Origin: Gordonia zhaorongruii
Lineage (GTDB): Bacteria > Actinomycetota > Actinomycetes > Mycobacteriales > Mycobacteriaceae
Assembly: GCF_007559005.1 (NCBI RefSeq)
Contig: NZ_CP041763.1
Span: forward strand, 62,001 to 126,000
Length of the DNA stretch: 64,000 nt
Direction: 5' to 3'
In this document: positions 39,692-48,377 of the stretch, piece after piece
Layout: every line of letters starts with the position of its first letter
Numbering within the stretch: the stretch's first letter is position 1
Notes under the pieces: model-generated
What the model saw: the letters and a program-made list of their open reading frames with translations, nothing else
Databases searched by the model: none
What the model was told of the DNA's origin: nothing
Program-made: the position numbers and the translations under genes

Positions 39692-39932
39692 TTATCCCCA
39701 ACTTGTCCACAGGTGTGGGTGTGGATAACTCGGGTGAAATCTACGCGTCGGTAACGTGCCCGGGAGGTGGTTTTCGAGCGAATCGGACACGAAAACGAGA
39801 CTCACGCCACACGAATAGGCGTATTTACCTCGCTCTATCCACAATTCCACAGGGTTATGCACAGGCTGATTCGAACTGCCGCTCGTGTTCTTGTCAACAG
39901 TTCGAGGGACAGTGACGACTGTTTGTGGATAG
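39692..39932. promoter_or_regulatory. Cluster of DnaA-box-like nonamers
   Basis: Seven nonamers in 241 bp: TTATCCCCA (39692), TTGTCCACA (39703, the actinobacterial consensus), TGTGGATAA (39720, perfect reverse box), CTATCCACA (39835), TTATGCACA (39855), TTGTCAACA (39891) and TGTGGATAG (39924, reverse). Two are perfect and the others have one mismatch to TTRTCCACA-type consensus. No dnaA, dnaN or gyrB is adjacent. A DnaA-titration/regulatory locus fits better than oriC. Confidence 0.65.
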
Positions 39933-40025
39933 CTATATGCAGGTATGCATAGTTGCGCCGTTTGTCTGTGCATGGATCGTGTTACTGGCAGTGACGAATC
40001 CGCGTCGGGTCGCGACGCGAGCATC

Positions 40026-40071
40026 GCCGTATTTCCGCCGGGCGTCAGGCCGCATTTCCGCCGGGTGTCAG
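40026..40071. repeat. 23 bp tandem repeat
   Basis: Two units of GCCGYATTTCCGCCGGGYGTCAG with two differences (40026-40048, 40049-40071), and the start of a third (GCCGTAT-). Non-coding, 66 bases before the rhodanese start. Confidence 0.8.
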
Positions 40072-40136
40072 GCCGTATCCGGTCGCGGGCGACGCCACGC
40101 GTTGCCGTCCCGTGTGGAAATATGGATGGTGTGAGC

Positions 40137-40583
40137 ATGGGAGATATCGAAACGGTGGCCGTCACCGACCTTCCCGACGACTTCACCGAGGTCAGCGACC
40201 GGACCCTTCTCGACGTCCGCGAGGACTACGAGTGGGCGGAAGCCCACGTTCGGGGTGCGGTGCACATTCCGCTCGACGAGGTGCCGGCCCGAATCGATGA
40301 GATCGATCTGGACGCCGACCTCCTCGTGGTCTGCCGCACGAGCGGGCGGTCGTACCGGCTCATGGAGTACCTCCTCATGCGCGGCATCGACGGGACGGTC
40401 GTGTCCGGCGGCATGGTCGCCTGGCAGAGCGCGGGCAAGCCCGTGGAGACGGGCCCCGCAGAATCCGGCCCCGCAGAATCCGGCCCCGTAGAGTCCGGCC
40501 CCGTAGAGTCGGGCCCCGCCGAGTTTGGCCCCGCTGCGACCGGACCAGCCGGTCCGGATACTGATTCCGGGGCATCGAGTTGA
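40137..40583 (+). CDS. Rhodanese-like sulfurtransferase with repeat tail
   Basis: 148 aa. Residues 1-105 form one rhodanese domain: LLDVREDYEWAEAHVRGAVHIPL and the active loop CRTSGRSY with catalytic Cys near 72. Such proteins transfer sulfane sulfur. Residues about 106-148 are a tail of GPAES/GPVES pentapeptides encoded by a 15 bp minisatellite. Start is ATG 40137; ATG 40122 and GTG 40131 are alternatives and none has a strong ribosome site. The stop overlaps the DUF4328 start by 4 bases, so the two are coupled. Confidence 0.85.
   Translation: MGDIETVAVTDLPDDFTEVSDRTLLDVREDYEWAEAHVRGAVHIPLDEVPARIDEIDLDADLLVVCRTSGRSYRLMEYLLMRGIDGTVVSGGMVAWQSAGKPVETGPAESGPAESGPVESGPVESGPAEFGPAATGPAGPDTDSGASS
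40452..40541 (+). repeat. 15 bp in-frame minisatellite in the rhodanese gene
   Basis: Six units GGCCCCGCAGAATCC, with units 1-2 identical and drift toward the 3' end, encode GPAES-like pentapeptides. The unit is close to that of the intergenic repeat at 8421-8498. Confidence 0.9.
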
Positions 40584-41740
40584 ATCTGGATGCCTGCCCG
40601 TCGTGCCGGATCCAGGCGCCTCACCGGGAGGGTCGCACGGTGTGTCCGCGGTGCGGTGGGCCGCTGCTGCACACCGACGAACAGGGTGCCGTCGAGGCCA
40701 TGCGCAGGCTCGCCGCGCCGGGTCCCGGTCAGCCGCCAGTCCCGGGTCCACCGCAACCGGATCCTGCTCACCAGCGTCCGGTTCAGCAGCAGCCGGCGCC
40801 ACCACAGCAACCGGCCCCGTCACCGGCCCAGTCGCCGGGACCGCGACCGCAACAGCAGCCGGCCCAGCAGCAGCCCACCCACCAGCAGTCCGCCCAGCAG
40901 CGACCGCAGGGCCGTTCGGGGCCGACCGCGCGTGGACCCCGTCCGCCACTGCGATGGATCGCGCATCGGCCGCGAACGGCGATGCCGTCACCGCCGCGTC
41001 CTCGTCGGCGCCGGCTCGCGCCGACCCCGTCGTACGCGTCGGTGCCGGGCTGGGGGCTGATCGAGCCACCGCGCGAAGAAGACGCGGCGACCGATCCGGT
41101 GGCGGAATCCACCGATGCGCTCACTCGGGCCATGTGGCTGGTCGCGGTCGTGCTCGCTGCCGCGTCTGCGGTCCACGTCGTGCGGTACGTGATCGCGGTG
41201 ATCAACCGGTCCCGACCGATCCCGGTCTGGATCGACTGGCTCAGCAGTATCGCGGTGCTCGTCTTCGGGCTGATGGCGCTGGTCGGCGTGGTGGTCGCAA
41301 CGGTGAGCTTCGGTCGCTGGGTGCGCGAGATCCGCACGCGGTCGTTCGAATCGGCCGGGTTCACCGATCCGCGGCGACGGATCGTCGTGCTGGCGTTGTC
41401 GGTCATCCCGTTGGTCAACGTGATCGGGGCGCCGTGGCTGCTGCACGAGGCGGCGGTCGTCGATCGGATCGGTGACGGCGGCCGTCGGTTCCGCGTCGGA
41501 ATCCGGCTGGCGGCGGCCTGGGCGATCGTGAACGCCGTCGCACTGCTCGCCTTCGCCTACCGGATCGCCGCCTGGACGACGGATTCGCTGCAGACCGATG
41601 CGGACGCGCTCGCGCTCGTCGCCGGGTCGCTCGCGGTGTCCGCGCTCTTCGCGTGGTGGGCCGTTCCCCGCGTCGAACGCCTCGCCGGGTTCGCCGAAGA
41701 CACCGACATCTCCGAACCTCGACGACTGGTGGCCGCATGA
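40580..41740 (+). CDS. DUF4328 membrane protein with zinc ribbon
   Basis: 386 aa. An N-terminal zinc ribbon (CPSC and CPRCGG, residues 6-28) is followed by a disordered Pro/Gln-rich stretch (about 45-165), then at least four membrane segments in a DUF4328 domain (about 185-360), with FGRWVREIRTRSF and IPLVNVIGAPWLLHEA. M. tuberculosis Rv3843c is the neighbour of glpQ1 in the same way. Function unknown. It starts at TTG 40580, overlapping the rhodanese stop, and its stop overlaps glpQ by 4 bases. Confidence 0.85.
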   Translation: MNLDACPSCRIQAPHREGRTVCPRCGGPLLHTDEQGAVEAMRRLAAPGPGQPPVPGPPQPDPAHQRPVQQQPAPPQQPAPSPAQSPGPRPQQQPAQQQPTHQQSAQQRPQGRSGPTARGPRPPLRWIAHRPRTAMPSPPRPRRRRLAPTPSYASVPGWGLIEPPREEDAATDPVAESTDALTRAMWLVAVVLAAASAVHVVRYVIAVINRSRPIPVWIDWLSSIAVLVFGLMALVGVVVATVSFGRWVREIRTRSFESAGFTDPRRRIVVLALSVIPLVNVIGAPWLLHEAAVVDRIGDGGRRFRVGIRLAAAWAIVNAVALLAFAYRIAAWTTDSLQTDADALALVAGSLAVSALFAWWAVPRVERLAGFAEDTDISEPRRLVAA

Positions 41741-42525
41741 TGAGTTCCAAAGGAGTGTCCCGGTCGGGGAAGCCCGCGGTGGTCGCGCATCGCGGTGCAT
41801 CGGGGCAGGTCGCCGAGCACACCCTCGCTGCCTACGAACTGGCGCTCGACCAAGGGGCCGACGGCCTCGAATGCGATGTCCGGCTGACCGCCGACCATGA
41901 GCTGGTGTGCATTCACGACCGCACCATCGAACGTACCTCGGACGGAATCGGTGCGGTCAGTGAGATGACGCTCGCCGAACTCCGTGAGCACGACTTCGGG
42001 TCATGGCACAGCGGTGCGCCCGCCCGCGTGCTGACGCTTCGCGAGTTGTTGACGCTGACCCTCGACTGGCGTCGTCCGGTCCGGCTGTTCATCGAGACCA
42101 AGCACCCTGTTCGGTACGGAAGCCTCGTCGAGACGCGCCTGCTCGAGACTCTTCAGGAGTTCGGGGTGGCCACGCCGCCGTCGGCGGACCACAGTCGGGC
42201 CGTCGTCATCTCCTTCTCGTCTGCGGGAGTGTGGCGGATCCGGCGCAGCGCGCCGATGCTGCCGACGATCCTGCTCGGGGACACTGCCCGCATCATCGGC
42301 GGAACGGCGGCCACCGCGGTCGGCGCGACCGGTGTCGGACCGTCGGTGGAGACCCTCCGCATGCACCCGGAACTCGTCGATCGCGCCGCGGCAGCGGGCC
42401 GGGTGACGTACTGCTGGACCGTCGATGAGCAGCCCGATGTCCAGCTGTGCGCAGATCTCGGTGTCCGCTGGGTCGCCACCAACCACCCCGCCCGCGTACG
42501 CGACTGGCTCGTGACCGTCGACTGA
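41737..42525 (+). CDS. glpQ: Glycerophosphodiester phosphodiesterase
   Basis: 262 aa. It hydrolyses glycerophosphodiesters to glycerol-3-phosphate and an alcohol. Catalytic motifs are AHRGASGQVAEHT (His near 19), LECDVRLTADHELVCIHD and FIETKHP; the fold is a TIM barrel. No signal peptide, so cytoplasmic, like M. tuberculosis GlpQ1 (Rv3842c). ATG 41737 overlaps the DUF4328 stop. Third gene of the rhodanese-DUF4328-glpQ operon. Confidence 0.92.
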   Translation: MMSSKGVSRSGKPAVVAHRGASGQVAEHTLAAYELALDQGADGLECDVRLTADHELVCIHDRTIERTSDGIGAVSEMTLAELREHDFGSWHSGAPARVLTLRELLTLTLDWRRPVRLFIETKHPVRYGSLVETRLLETLQEFGVATPPSADHSRAVVISFSSAGVWRIRRSAPMLPTILLGDTARIIGGTAATAVGATGVGPSVETLRMHPELVDRAAAAGRVTYCWTVDEQPDVQLCADLGVRWVATNHPARVRDWLVTVD

Positions 42526-42562
42526 CCGCCCGCCTCGCGGACGCGGATGACATATTGGACAC

Positions 42563-43525
42563 ATGGGTAAGAAGAGCAAGCGCGGCAGTGGTCCGCGCCC
42601 CGGAAGCAATCGAGCAGAGCGAGTAGCCGCGCGAAAGGCCCGGCAGGCCGCTTCACTGGCCGCTCCGCAGCGCCCGTTCGAGGGGCTGGCGGCCGAATGC
42701 GATCTGGTCGCCATGCGGTCGTTCATCGCGTCGGCGACGGCTCAGGTCCCGTTCGCCGCCGGATTCGATGCCGCGCACACCGCCGACTTCGCAACGGTAC
42801 TGGCAGGGGCGGTGTTCGCTCAGGTCCGCGAGAGCGACGCCGCGGTGTTCGGTGAGATCGGCGCGGAAGCCGGAACCGACGGCACGGTGGTCCGCGGACT
42901 CGCCGCGCTCCAGACCGACCCGGAACCCGCGGACCTGCCCGCTTCGCTTGCGGCAGCGTTGTCGTGGGCGGCGAACGCGAAGGTCGGAGACGACTACGAG
43001 GGCACGCCGGTCGACCTCGCGCTCACCGACATCATCGATCCGGCCAGCCCGCTCGAGGTGGTGGTCCACGAGAACTTCGATTGGTGGTTCGCCGATGACG
43101 ACGCCGTCGCACCCGAGATCTCGGCGATGCTCGAACGCGCCAATGCGACCATCATGCCGACCGCTCGTCTCAAGCCCAGCAGCGGCGTGGGGGCTCCGTG
43201 GTGGGTCGACGCGGGCGAGAAGGCCCATCTGCGCTGGGTGCGCCCCGAGAACGAGGACGAGCTGATGAACGCGCTCTCCCGGGTCCATGCCGAGGGCGCG
43301 CTCACGATGGGTGACGGCACACGCTTCGCAGGTTCGTTCCGCACCCACGGCGTCGTGGTCCCGGTCTTCGATCTCGATCCCGAAGCGCACCACGAGGAGT
43401 GGTACGAGGGCCTCGACGCACTCGACAAGGCACTCACCGAAGCGCTCGCCGATACCTCGGATCTCACTGCTGCCCAGCGCAGTTCGCGTGCAGGCATCAT
43501 CGCTCGTCAGGTGACTCTGCGGTAG
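42563..43525 (+). CDS. DUF5926 family protein
   Basis: 320 aa. A basic N-terminal 35 residues (MGKKSKRGSGPRPGSNRAER, like SEC-C type or RNA-associated tails) leads into an acidic globular domain with no membrane segments. The FDWWFADDDAV, GAPWWVDAGEKAHLRW and FRTHGVVVPVFDLDP segments match the actinobacterial DUF5926 group. Function unknown. It may extend the upstream operon, lying 37 bases after glpQ. Confidence 0.8.
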   Translation: MGKKSKRGSGPRPGSNRAERVAARKARQAASLAAPQRPFEGLAAECDLVAMRSFIASATAQVPFAAGFDAAHTADFATVLAGAVFAQVRESDAAVFGEIGAEAGTDGTVVRGLAALQTDPEPADLPASLAAALSWAANAKVGDDYEGTPVDLALTDIIDPASPLEVVVHENFDWWFADDDAVAPEISAMLERANATIMPTARLKPSSGVGAPWWVDAGEKAHLRWVRPENEDELMNALSRVHAEGALTMGDGTRFAGSFRTHGVVVPVFDLDPEAHHEEWYEGLDALDKALTEALADTSDLTAAQRSSRAGIIARQVTLR

Positions 43526-43629
43526 TGACCGTGCGCGCTGCGGGGTGAGGCACGGCCGATGCTCACGGCGTTCGCAGCGTCGATGCTCGATCGGCGAGTC
43601 AGAGGGAGACGCGTCCTCCCCGGTAGCGG

Positions 43630-45081
43630 TTACGAGCTTCCGAGGGACGATCCGCCGGAGCCGCTGAGCAGTTCGTCGGGAACGGTCTGGCCCTTGCTGA
43701 CGTATTGGAAGAACTGCTCGGTCGACGGGCCGGGGATCAACGACTCGCCGTCGCCGGTGTACTCGTCGCCGTCCGCGGGAACCGTGGTGGTCACCGGGTC
43801 GCGCAGCCGGAACGCCAACCAGGCCAGGTGCCAGACGTGATCGCCTTCGTCGACGGTGAACGAGTCGGTGGCGCCGTTGATGAACGGAAAGACGCGGAAT
43901 GGGTTCAGCAGGGTGCTCGGACTCGTGGCCTTGGACATCAGTGCCGAGAAGAACTTCCGCTGGTTGACCACTCGCTCCAGGTCGGCGTTCGGGAACGCAC
44001 GCGTGCGCACCAGACCGAGCGCTTGTGCGCCGTCGAGCTCCTGGCAGCCGGCCTTCAGGCGCAGACCCGCCTTCGGATCGCGGATACCGTGGTCGAGGCA
44101 CATCGTGACGCCGCCGACCGAGTCGACTAGTCGGTCGAAGCCGCCGAAACCGATCTCCGCGTAGTGATCGATGTGCACGCCGCTGAACTGTTCGACGGTC
44201 TGCACCAGCAGTTTCGCGCCGCCGCTGTTGAACGCCGAGTTGATCTTGTGGCTGCCCTGCCCGGGGATCGGGACGTACATGTCGCGGGGAATGCTGATGA
44301 GCATCGGCTTCCCGGACGTCGGGATGTGCGCGAGCATGATCGTGTCGGTGCGGGATCCGTCGCTGTCGCCGGTGGCCAGCTTGTCCTTGTCCTCCTGACT
44401 CAAGTCGGCGCGGGAGTCGGTGCCGACCACGAGCCACGTGGTGCCCGGGGTGTTGCCGATGCGTCCCGAGTAGTCACTCAGGGCGTCGACCCGATGGAGG
44501 GTCGTGTCGTAGTAGAGAAGGAGCCCGACCGGCGCCAGGACCAGCAGGAGCAGGATCACCAGGGCGATCCGCAGATACCGGCGGGGCCGACGCCGAGGGC
44601 GCTTGCCCTTCGGCGGGACCGGGCCGGGTCGGCGCGCGGAGCGCCGGGGATCCGGTCGACGCGCAGGCGGAGCACCGGGCCGGTCAGCGGCTCGACGGCG
44701 GGCATCACGATCCCGATCCCGTGCCGCAGGCGACTGGAACTGCTGAGGGTGGCCCCTCGGGCGGTCGGCCGCCGGCGGAAGCGGCTGCGGGTCCTGCCGG
44801 GGCGCGTAGTCGGGCTGTCCGGGCGCCGGTCCGGGCGCGGCGGGTCGGCGTCGGGGAGGGGGACCCGGAGGCTGGGACCAGGCGCGCGGGGGTCCGGGCT
44901 GCGACCCCGCGGGCGGCACCGCGCGTGTCCGGTCCTGTGGTGCTCCACCGGGAGGCGGCGGTCCCGCCGGGCGCGCGGGACGACGAGGCGGCCCCGGCGG
45001 CGGCCCGGGCCTGGGACCCGGTGGCCGGCCGCGTGGGCGCCGCGAGAAGGGCGGCTCTGGCTCGTCGTTCATCCCCGACAC
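43630..45081 (-). CDS. LytR-CpsA-Psr (LCP) family envelope ligase
   Basis: 483 aa. A very Pro/Arg-rich cytoplasmic N-terminus (about 1-165), one membrane segment (YLRIALVILLLLVLAPVGLLL), then the LCP domain with WLVVGTDSRAD, the TDTIMLAHI acidic pair, ISIPRDMYV, and an EIGFGGF region with downstream Arg/Asn residues. LCP enzymes join polymers such as arabinogalactan to peptidoglycan through a phosphodiester. There is no LytR_C domain. The start is GTG 45081, or ATG 45072. It follows serS on the same strand with 63 bases between. Confidence 0.9.
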   Translation of the reverse strand: MSGMNDEPEPPFSRRPRGRPPGPRPGPPPGPPRRPARPAGPPPPGGAPQDRTRAVPPAGSQPGPPRAWSQPPGPPPRRRPAAPGPAPGQPDYAPRQDPQPLPPAADRPRGHPQQFQSPAARDRDRDARRRAADRPGAPPARRPDPRRSARRPGPVPPKGKRPRRRPRRYLRIALVILLLLVLAPVGLLLYYDTTLHRVDALSDYSGRIGNTPGTTWLVVGTDSRADLSQEDKDKLATGDSDGSRTDTIMLAHIPTSGKPMLISIPRDMYVPIPGQGSHKINSAFNSGGAKLLVQTVEQFSGVHIDHYAEIGFGGFDRLVDSVGGVTMCLDHGIRDPKAGLRLKAGCQELDGAQALGLVRTRAFPNADLERVVNQRKFFSALMSKATSPSTLLNPFRVFPFINGATDSFTVDEGDHVWHLAWLAFRLRDPVTTTVPADGDEYTGDGESLIPGPSTEQFFQYVSKGQTVPDELLSGSGGSSLGSS

Positions 45082-45144
45082 ACTACCGCCGACGCCTGTG
45101 AGAACCCTGGACCGTCCGAATGACGCCGCGGGTCGGGACGCAGG

Positions 45145-46401
45145 TCAGCGCGGTGCGATCACGTCGACGCCCACGAACCGGGCGAGCTCGGACGGCAGGT
45201 GGACGGTGCCGTCGGGCTGCTGGTGATTCTCCAGGATCGCCACGAGCCAGCGAGTCGTAGCCAGCGTGCCGTTGAGCGTCGCCGCCGTCTGCGGCTTTCC
45301 GTTCTCGTCGCGGTAGCGCACCGACAGCCGGCGAGCCTGGAATGTGGTGCAGTTCGACGTCGAGGTCAGCTCACGGTAGGTGTGCTGAGTCGGTACCCAC
45401 GCCTCGCAGTCGTACTTGCGGGCCGCGGAACTGCCGAGGTCGCCGCCTGCCACATCGATGACGCGGTACGGAACGTCGATCGCGGCGAGCATGTCCTTCT
45501 CCCACGACAGCAGGCGCTGGTGCTCGGTCTCCGCGTCCTGCGGCTTGCAGTAGATGAAGCCTTCCACCTTGTCGAACTGGTGGACACGGATGATGCCGCG
45601 GGTGTCCTTGCCGTACGACCCGGCCTCTCTGCGGAAGCAGGTCGACCAGCCCGCGTATCGCTTGGGTCCGTCCGACAGGTCGAGGATCTCGTCCGAGTGG
45701 TACCCGGCGAGCGGCACTTCCGACGTGCCCACGAGGTACAGATCGTCGTCGGGCAGCTGATAGACCTCGTCGTCGTGTGCGCCGAGGAAACCGGTGCCTT
45801 GCATGATCTCGGGGCGCACGAGGACCGGCGGGATCATCAGTGTGAAGCCGTTTGCGGTCGCCTTGGCCGCCGCCATGTTGAGCAGTCCGAGCTGAAGCAT
45901 CGCTCCGAGGCCGGTCAGGAAGTAGAAGCGCGACCCCGAGACCTTGGCGCCCCGGGCCATGTCGATGAGGCCGAGGCTCTCGCCGAGCTCCAGGTGGTCC
46001 TTAGGGTCGGCGATCTCGCGAGGTTCGCCGACGTGCTCGAGGACGACGAAATCGTCCTCACCGCCGGCGGGAGTCTCCTCCGCGACGATGTTCGAGATGG
46101 CGCGCTGGCACTCCGTCGCAGTCTGGTCGGCGTCGTTCTGACGTGCGACGGCCGCCTTCACCTGCTCTGCGAGAGTCTTGCCGCGGGTCAGGAGTTCGGC
46201 CTTCTCATCGCCGGACGCCTTGCCGACCTGCTTGCCGAGGGACTTCTGTTCGGCGCGCAGGGAGTCGGCTTCGGCGATGGCCGAGCGGCGGTCGACGTCG
46301 GCCTGTAACAGGCGGTCGACGAGCTCCGGGTCCTCGCCTCGGGTGCGCTGCGAAGCACGCACGACGTCGGGGTTTTCACGCACGATCTTCAGGTCGATCA
46401 C
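45145..46401 (-). CDS. serS: Seryl-tRNA synthetase
   Basis: 418 aa class II synthetase. The N-terminal two-helix coiled coil (about 30-100) contacts the tRNA long variable arm. Motif 2 is [26 protein letters not shown] and motif 3 is [18 protein letters not shown], with the TSEVPLA serine-site. Length and order are standard. Start GTG 46401. Essential housekeeping gene, divergent from the septum-formation gene with 43 bases between starts. Confidence 0.97.
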   Translation of the reverse strand: MIDLKIVRENPDVVRASQRTRGEDPELVDRLLQADVDRRSAIAEADSLRAEQKSLGKQVGKASGDEKAELLTRGKTLAEQVKAAVARQNDADQTATECQRAISNIVAEETPAGGEDDFVVLEHVGEPREIADPKDHLELGESLGLIDMARGAKVSGSRFYFLTGLGAMLQLGLLNMAAAKATANGFTLMIPPVLVRPEIMQGTGFLGAHDDEVYQLPDDDLYLVGTSEVPLAGYHSDEILDLSDGPKRYAGWSTCFRREAGSYGKDTRGIIRVHQFDKVEGFIYCKPQDAETEHQRLLSWEKDMLAAIDVPYRVIDVAGGDLGSSAARKYDCEAWVPTQHTYRELTSTSNCTTFQARRLSVRYRDENGKPQTAATLNGTLATTRWLVAILENHQQPDGTVHLPSELARFVGVDVIAPR

Positions 46402-46444
46402 CCGTCAAACCCTACTAGCACGACATCGCTCGGGCGGACCAGGC

Positions 46445-48013
46445 ATGATGGACTCGATGACTTCCGACAGCGACAAGGCGAAGGACGGCGAGGAGCTGCT
46501 GCCGTCGGCTGCTGATGCCGACGTGTCGCACGACGCCGTGGATGGGGCGTCGCACGACGCCGTGAGTGAGGCGTCGCACGACGCCGCGAGTTCGGTGCCG
46601 CATGACGCCGTGGACCAGAACGCCGAGCTCACCGAGCCCGGTGTCTCCGGTGATGAGGTGGACGCCGGCTGGCAAGCCGATGAGACCACCGCTATCGGCC
46701 GGGTGGATTCTCACGCCGCCGACGCGGGCACCGCGAGGTCCCCTGACACCGACGGGACCGACACGCTCGGCTACGTCGACGACGGCGGTCATCGCGCCTA
46801 CAGCGCCGCCGGCGATGACGGCACCGACGCCGAGTACGGAGCCGACAACCGGTACGGGGACGCGGATCACCGATCCGATCACGACTACGCCCCGGAAGAT
46901 GCGCCCGATCCGGACGACGATGGGGCCGGCGGGGCGTCCGCGGCTCCCACCGGTCGCGGACATCGCCACCCGTTGCGCAGCGCGCTGATCGCCGTACTGG
47001 TCGGCGCGGTGGCCGCGGGCGGCGTGCTCCTGTGGTCCGGTGCCTACACGGACACCGAGAACGAGGGCGTCGGCACGACTGCGATCGGTGACCAGCACGC
47101 CGAGGAGAACGACTTCACGCGGTCGGAGGCGGGCGATTGCCTGCAATGGAACGCCAAGGATCCGGGTGCGCCGAGCCTGGCCGACTGCACCGCGCCGCAC
47201 CGGTTCGAGGTGGTCGGCGACATCGACACCGAGGCCTATCCGACGTCGGAGTTCGCCGACTCGGCGCCGTGGCCGGGTTTGGAGCGTTTCGCAACCATTC
47301 GCGACGAGACCTGCCCCACGGCCGTCGACCGCTACCTCGGTGGCGGCCTCGACCCGCAGGGCCGGTTCGCGCCGGGTCTGATGTTCCCGTCGAAGGTGCA
47401 GTGGGAGCGCGGTGCGCGTGTGCTCAAATGCGGAATCGAGCAGCCGGGCGCCAAGGGTGTGCAGGAGGAGTTCACCGGCCGTGTGGCCACTGCCGATCAG
47501 TCGTTCAGCTGGCCCGCAGGCACATGCGTCGGGATCGACCGTGCAACCCGAAAGCCCGCAGGCGAGGTGGTGAACTGCTCTGAACCCCACGCCTTCCAGA
47601 CCACCGGCATCGTCGACCTGTCGCACAAGTTCGGCGACCGGAACTCGGGCAAGCCGTGGCCCAGCGTGAAGGACCAGAACGAGTACCTGAAGCGGATCTG
47701 CCCGACTCAGACGAACCGCTTCTTCGGTGGTGGAGACAAGTTCGAGGACTCCACCCTCAACGTGCAGTGGTCGGTCATCTCGGAGGTCAGCTGGATGACG
47801 GGCAGCCGCCGCGTCGTCTGCTACGCGGCACTGCCGCATCGGGGCGGATTCGCCACGCTCGTCGGTGACGCGCGGGAGTCGTTGCTGGTCAACGGTCGCG
47901 TGCCGGTTCCGCCGAAGGACGGCCCCCCGGGGCGGTCGGTGCACGACCCGGTTCCGCTTCCCGACGGGTACACCCCGAACGACCAGGAACTGCCCGCGCC
48001 CGGCGGGGCCTGA
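46445..48013 (+). CDS. Septum-formation family membrane protein
   Basis: 522 aa. The cytoplasmic N-terminus (about 1-175) is acidic and disordered and contains four octapeptide repeats (SHDAVDGA-like) from a 24 bp minisatellite. One membrane segment at about 178-198 is followed by the extracytoplasmic septum-formation domain, with two similar modules of Cys pairs (DCLQWNAK...DCTAPHRFEVVG and TCVGIDRA...NCSEPHAFQTTG). M. tuberculosis Rv3835 occupies this position beside serS. Homologues affect septation in corynebacteria. Start ATG 46445; 46448 or 46457 are possible. Confidence 0.85.
   Translation: MMDSMTSDSDKAKDGEELLPSAADADVSHDAVDGASHDAVSEASHDAASSVPHDAVDQNAELTEPGVSGDEVDAGWQADETTAIGRVDSHAADAGTARSPDTDGTDTLGYVDDGGHRAYSAAGDDGTDAEYGADNRYGDADHRSDHDYAPEDAPDPDDDGAGGASAAPTGRGHRHPLRSALIAVLVGAVAAGGVLLWSGAYTDTENEGVGTTAIGDQHAEENDFTRSEAGDCLQWNAKDPGAPSLADCTAPHRFEVVGDIDTEAYPTSEFADSAPWPGLERFATIRDETCPTAVDRYLGGGLDPQGRFAPGLMFPSKVQWERGARVLKCGIEQPGAKGVQEEFTGRVATADQSFSWPAGTCVGIDRATRKPAGEVVNCSEPHAFQTTGIVDLSHKFGDRNSGKPWPSVKDQNEYLKRICPTQTNRFFGGGDKFEDSTLNVQWSVISEVSWMTGSRRVVCYAALPHRGGFATLVGDARESLLVNGRVPVPPKDGPPGRSVHDPVPLPDGYTPNDQELPAPGGA
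46523..46618 (+). repeat. 24 bp in-frame minisatellite in the septum gene
   Basis: Four 24 bp units (46523-46618) whose core is GCGTCGCACGACGCCGTG, encoding His-Asp-Ala octapeptides. Units two and three are most alike. Confidence 0.85.
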
Positions 48014-48020
48014 TCTTCCG

Positions 48021-48371
48021 ATGGTCGTGTCGATGTCGGACCGGCATTTCGAGGAATTGGTCGGCGACGCACTGGACAGGCTCCCGAACGAGATCACCGA
48101 CGGGATGTCGAACGTGGTGATCCTGGTGCAGCCGCATCATCCGGAGGATCCGACGATCCTGGGCCTGTACACGGGGGTGGCGCTCACCGAGCGCACCACC
48201 GATTACTCGGGCTTCCTGCCCGACACGATCGAGATCTACCGGGATCCGCTGCTCGCGATGTGCGACACCGACGAGCAGGTGCGGCACGAAGTGGCGGTCA
48301 CCGTCCTGCACGAAGTCGGTCACCACTTCGGGATCGACGACGCGTGGCTCCATCGGAACGGATGGGGCTGA
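48021..48371 (+). CDS. Zincin-like metallopeptidase
   Basis: 116 aa. It contains HEVGHHFGIDD, the extended HExxHxxGxxD zinc motif, near residue 98, with the DTIEIYRDPL strand before it. This is the short MMP/Zincin_1 type (PF06262) found throughout actinobacteria; substrates are unknown. It begins 8 bases after the septum gene, so it is co-transcribed. Three possible starts (48021, 48027, 48033) differ by a few residues. Same order as Rv3835-Rv3836 in M. tuberculosis. Confidence 0.87.
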   Translation: MVVSMSDRHFEELVGDALDRLPNEITDGMSNVVILVQPHHPEDPTILGLYTGVALTERTTDYSGFLPDTIEIYRDPLLAMCDTDEQVRHEVAVTVLHEVGHHFGIDDAWLHRNGWG

Positions 48372-48377
48372 CGACCC

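Larger units (their letters stand above)
39608..40136. other. 529 bp non-coding region with DnaA-box cluster and direct repeats
   Basis: Long gap between divergent genes, AT-richer than the flanks, with only weak ORFs on either strand. It contains DnaA-box-like sequences (39692-39932), a GTTTTCG/CGAAAAC dyad near 39771-39798, and a 23 bp tandem repeat at 40026-40071. The rhodanese promoter must also be here. Confidence 0.6.

Noticed and set aside
39682..39915. 78-codon plus-strand ORF in the DnaA-box region
   Set aside because: No ribosome site, atypical codon use, and the DnaA nonamers run through it.
39608..40136. Chromosomal replication origin oriC
   Set aside because: DnaA boxes are present but dnaA, dnaN, recF, gyrB and rpmH are absent on both sides, so oriC is not supported; a DnaA-titrating site fits better.
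40068..41069. 333-codon minus-strand frame over rhodanese and DUF4328
   Set aside because: Its repeats are just the complement of the minisatellite and it has no start signal.
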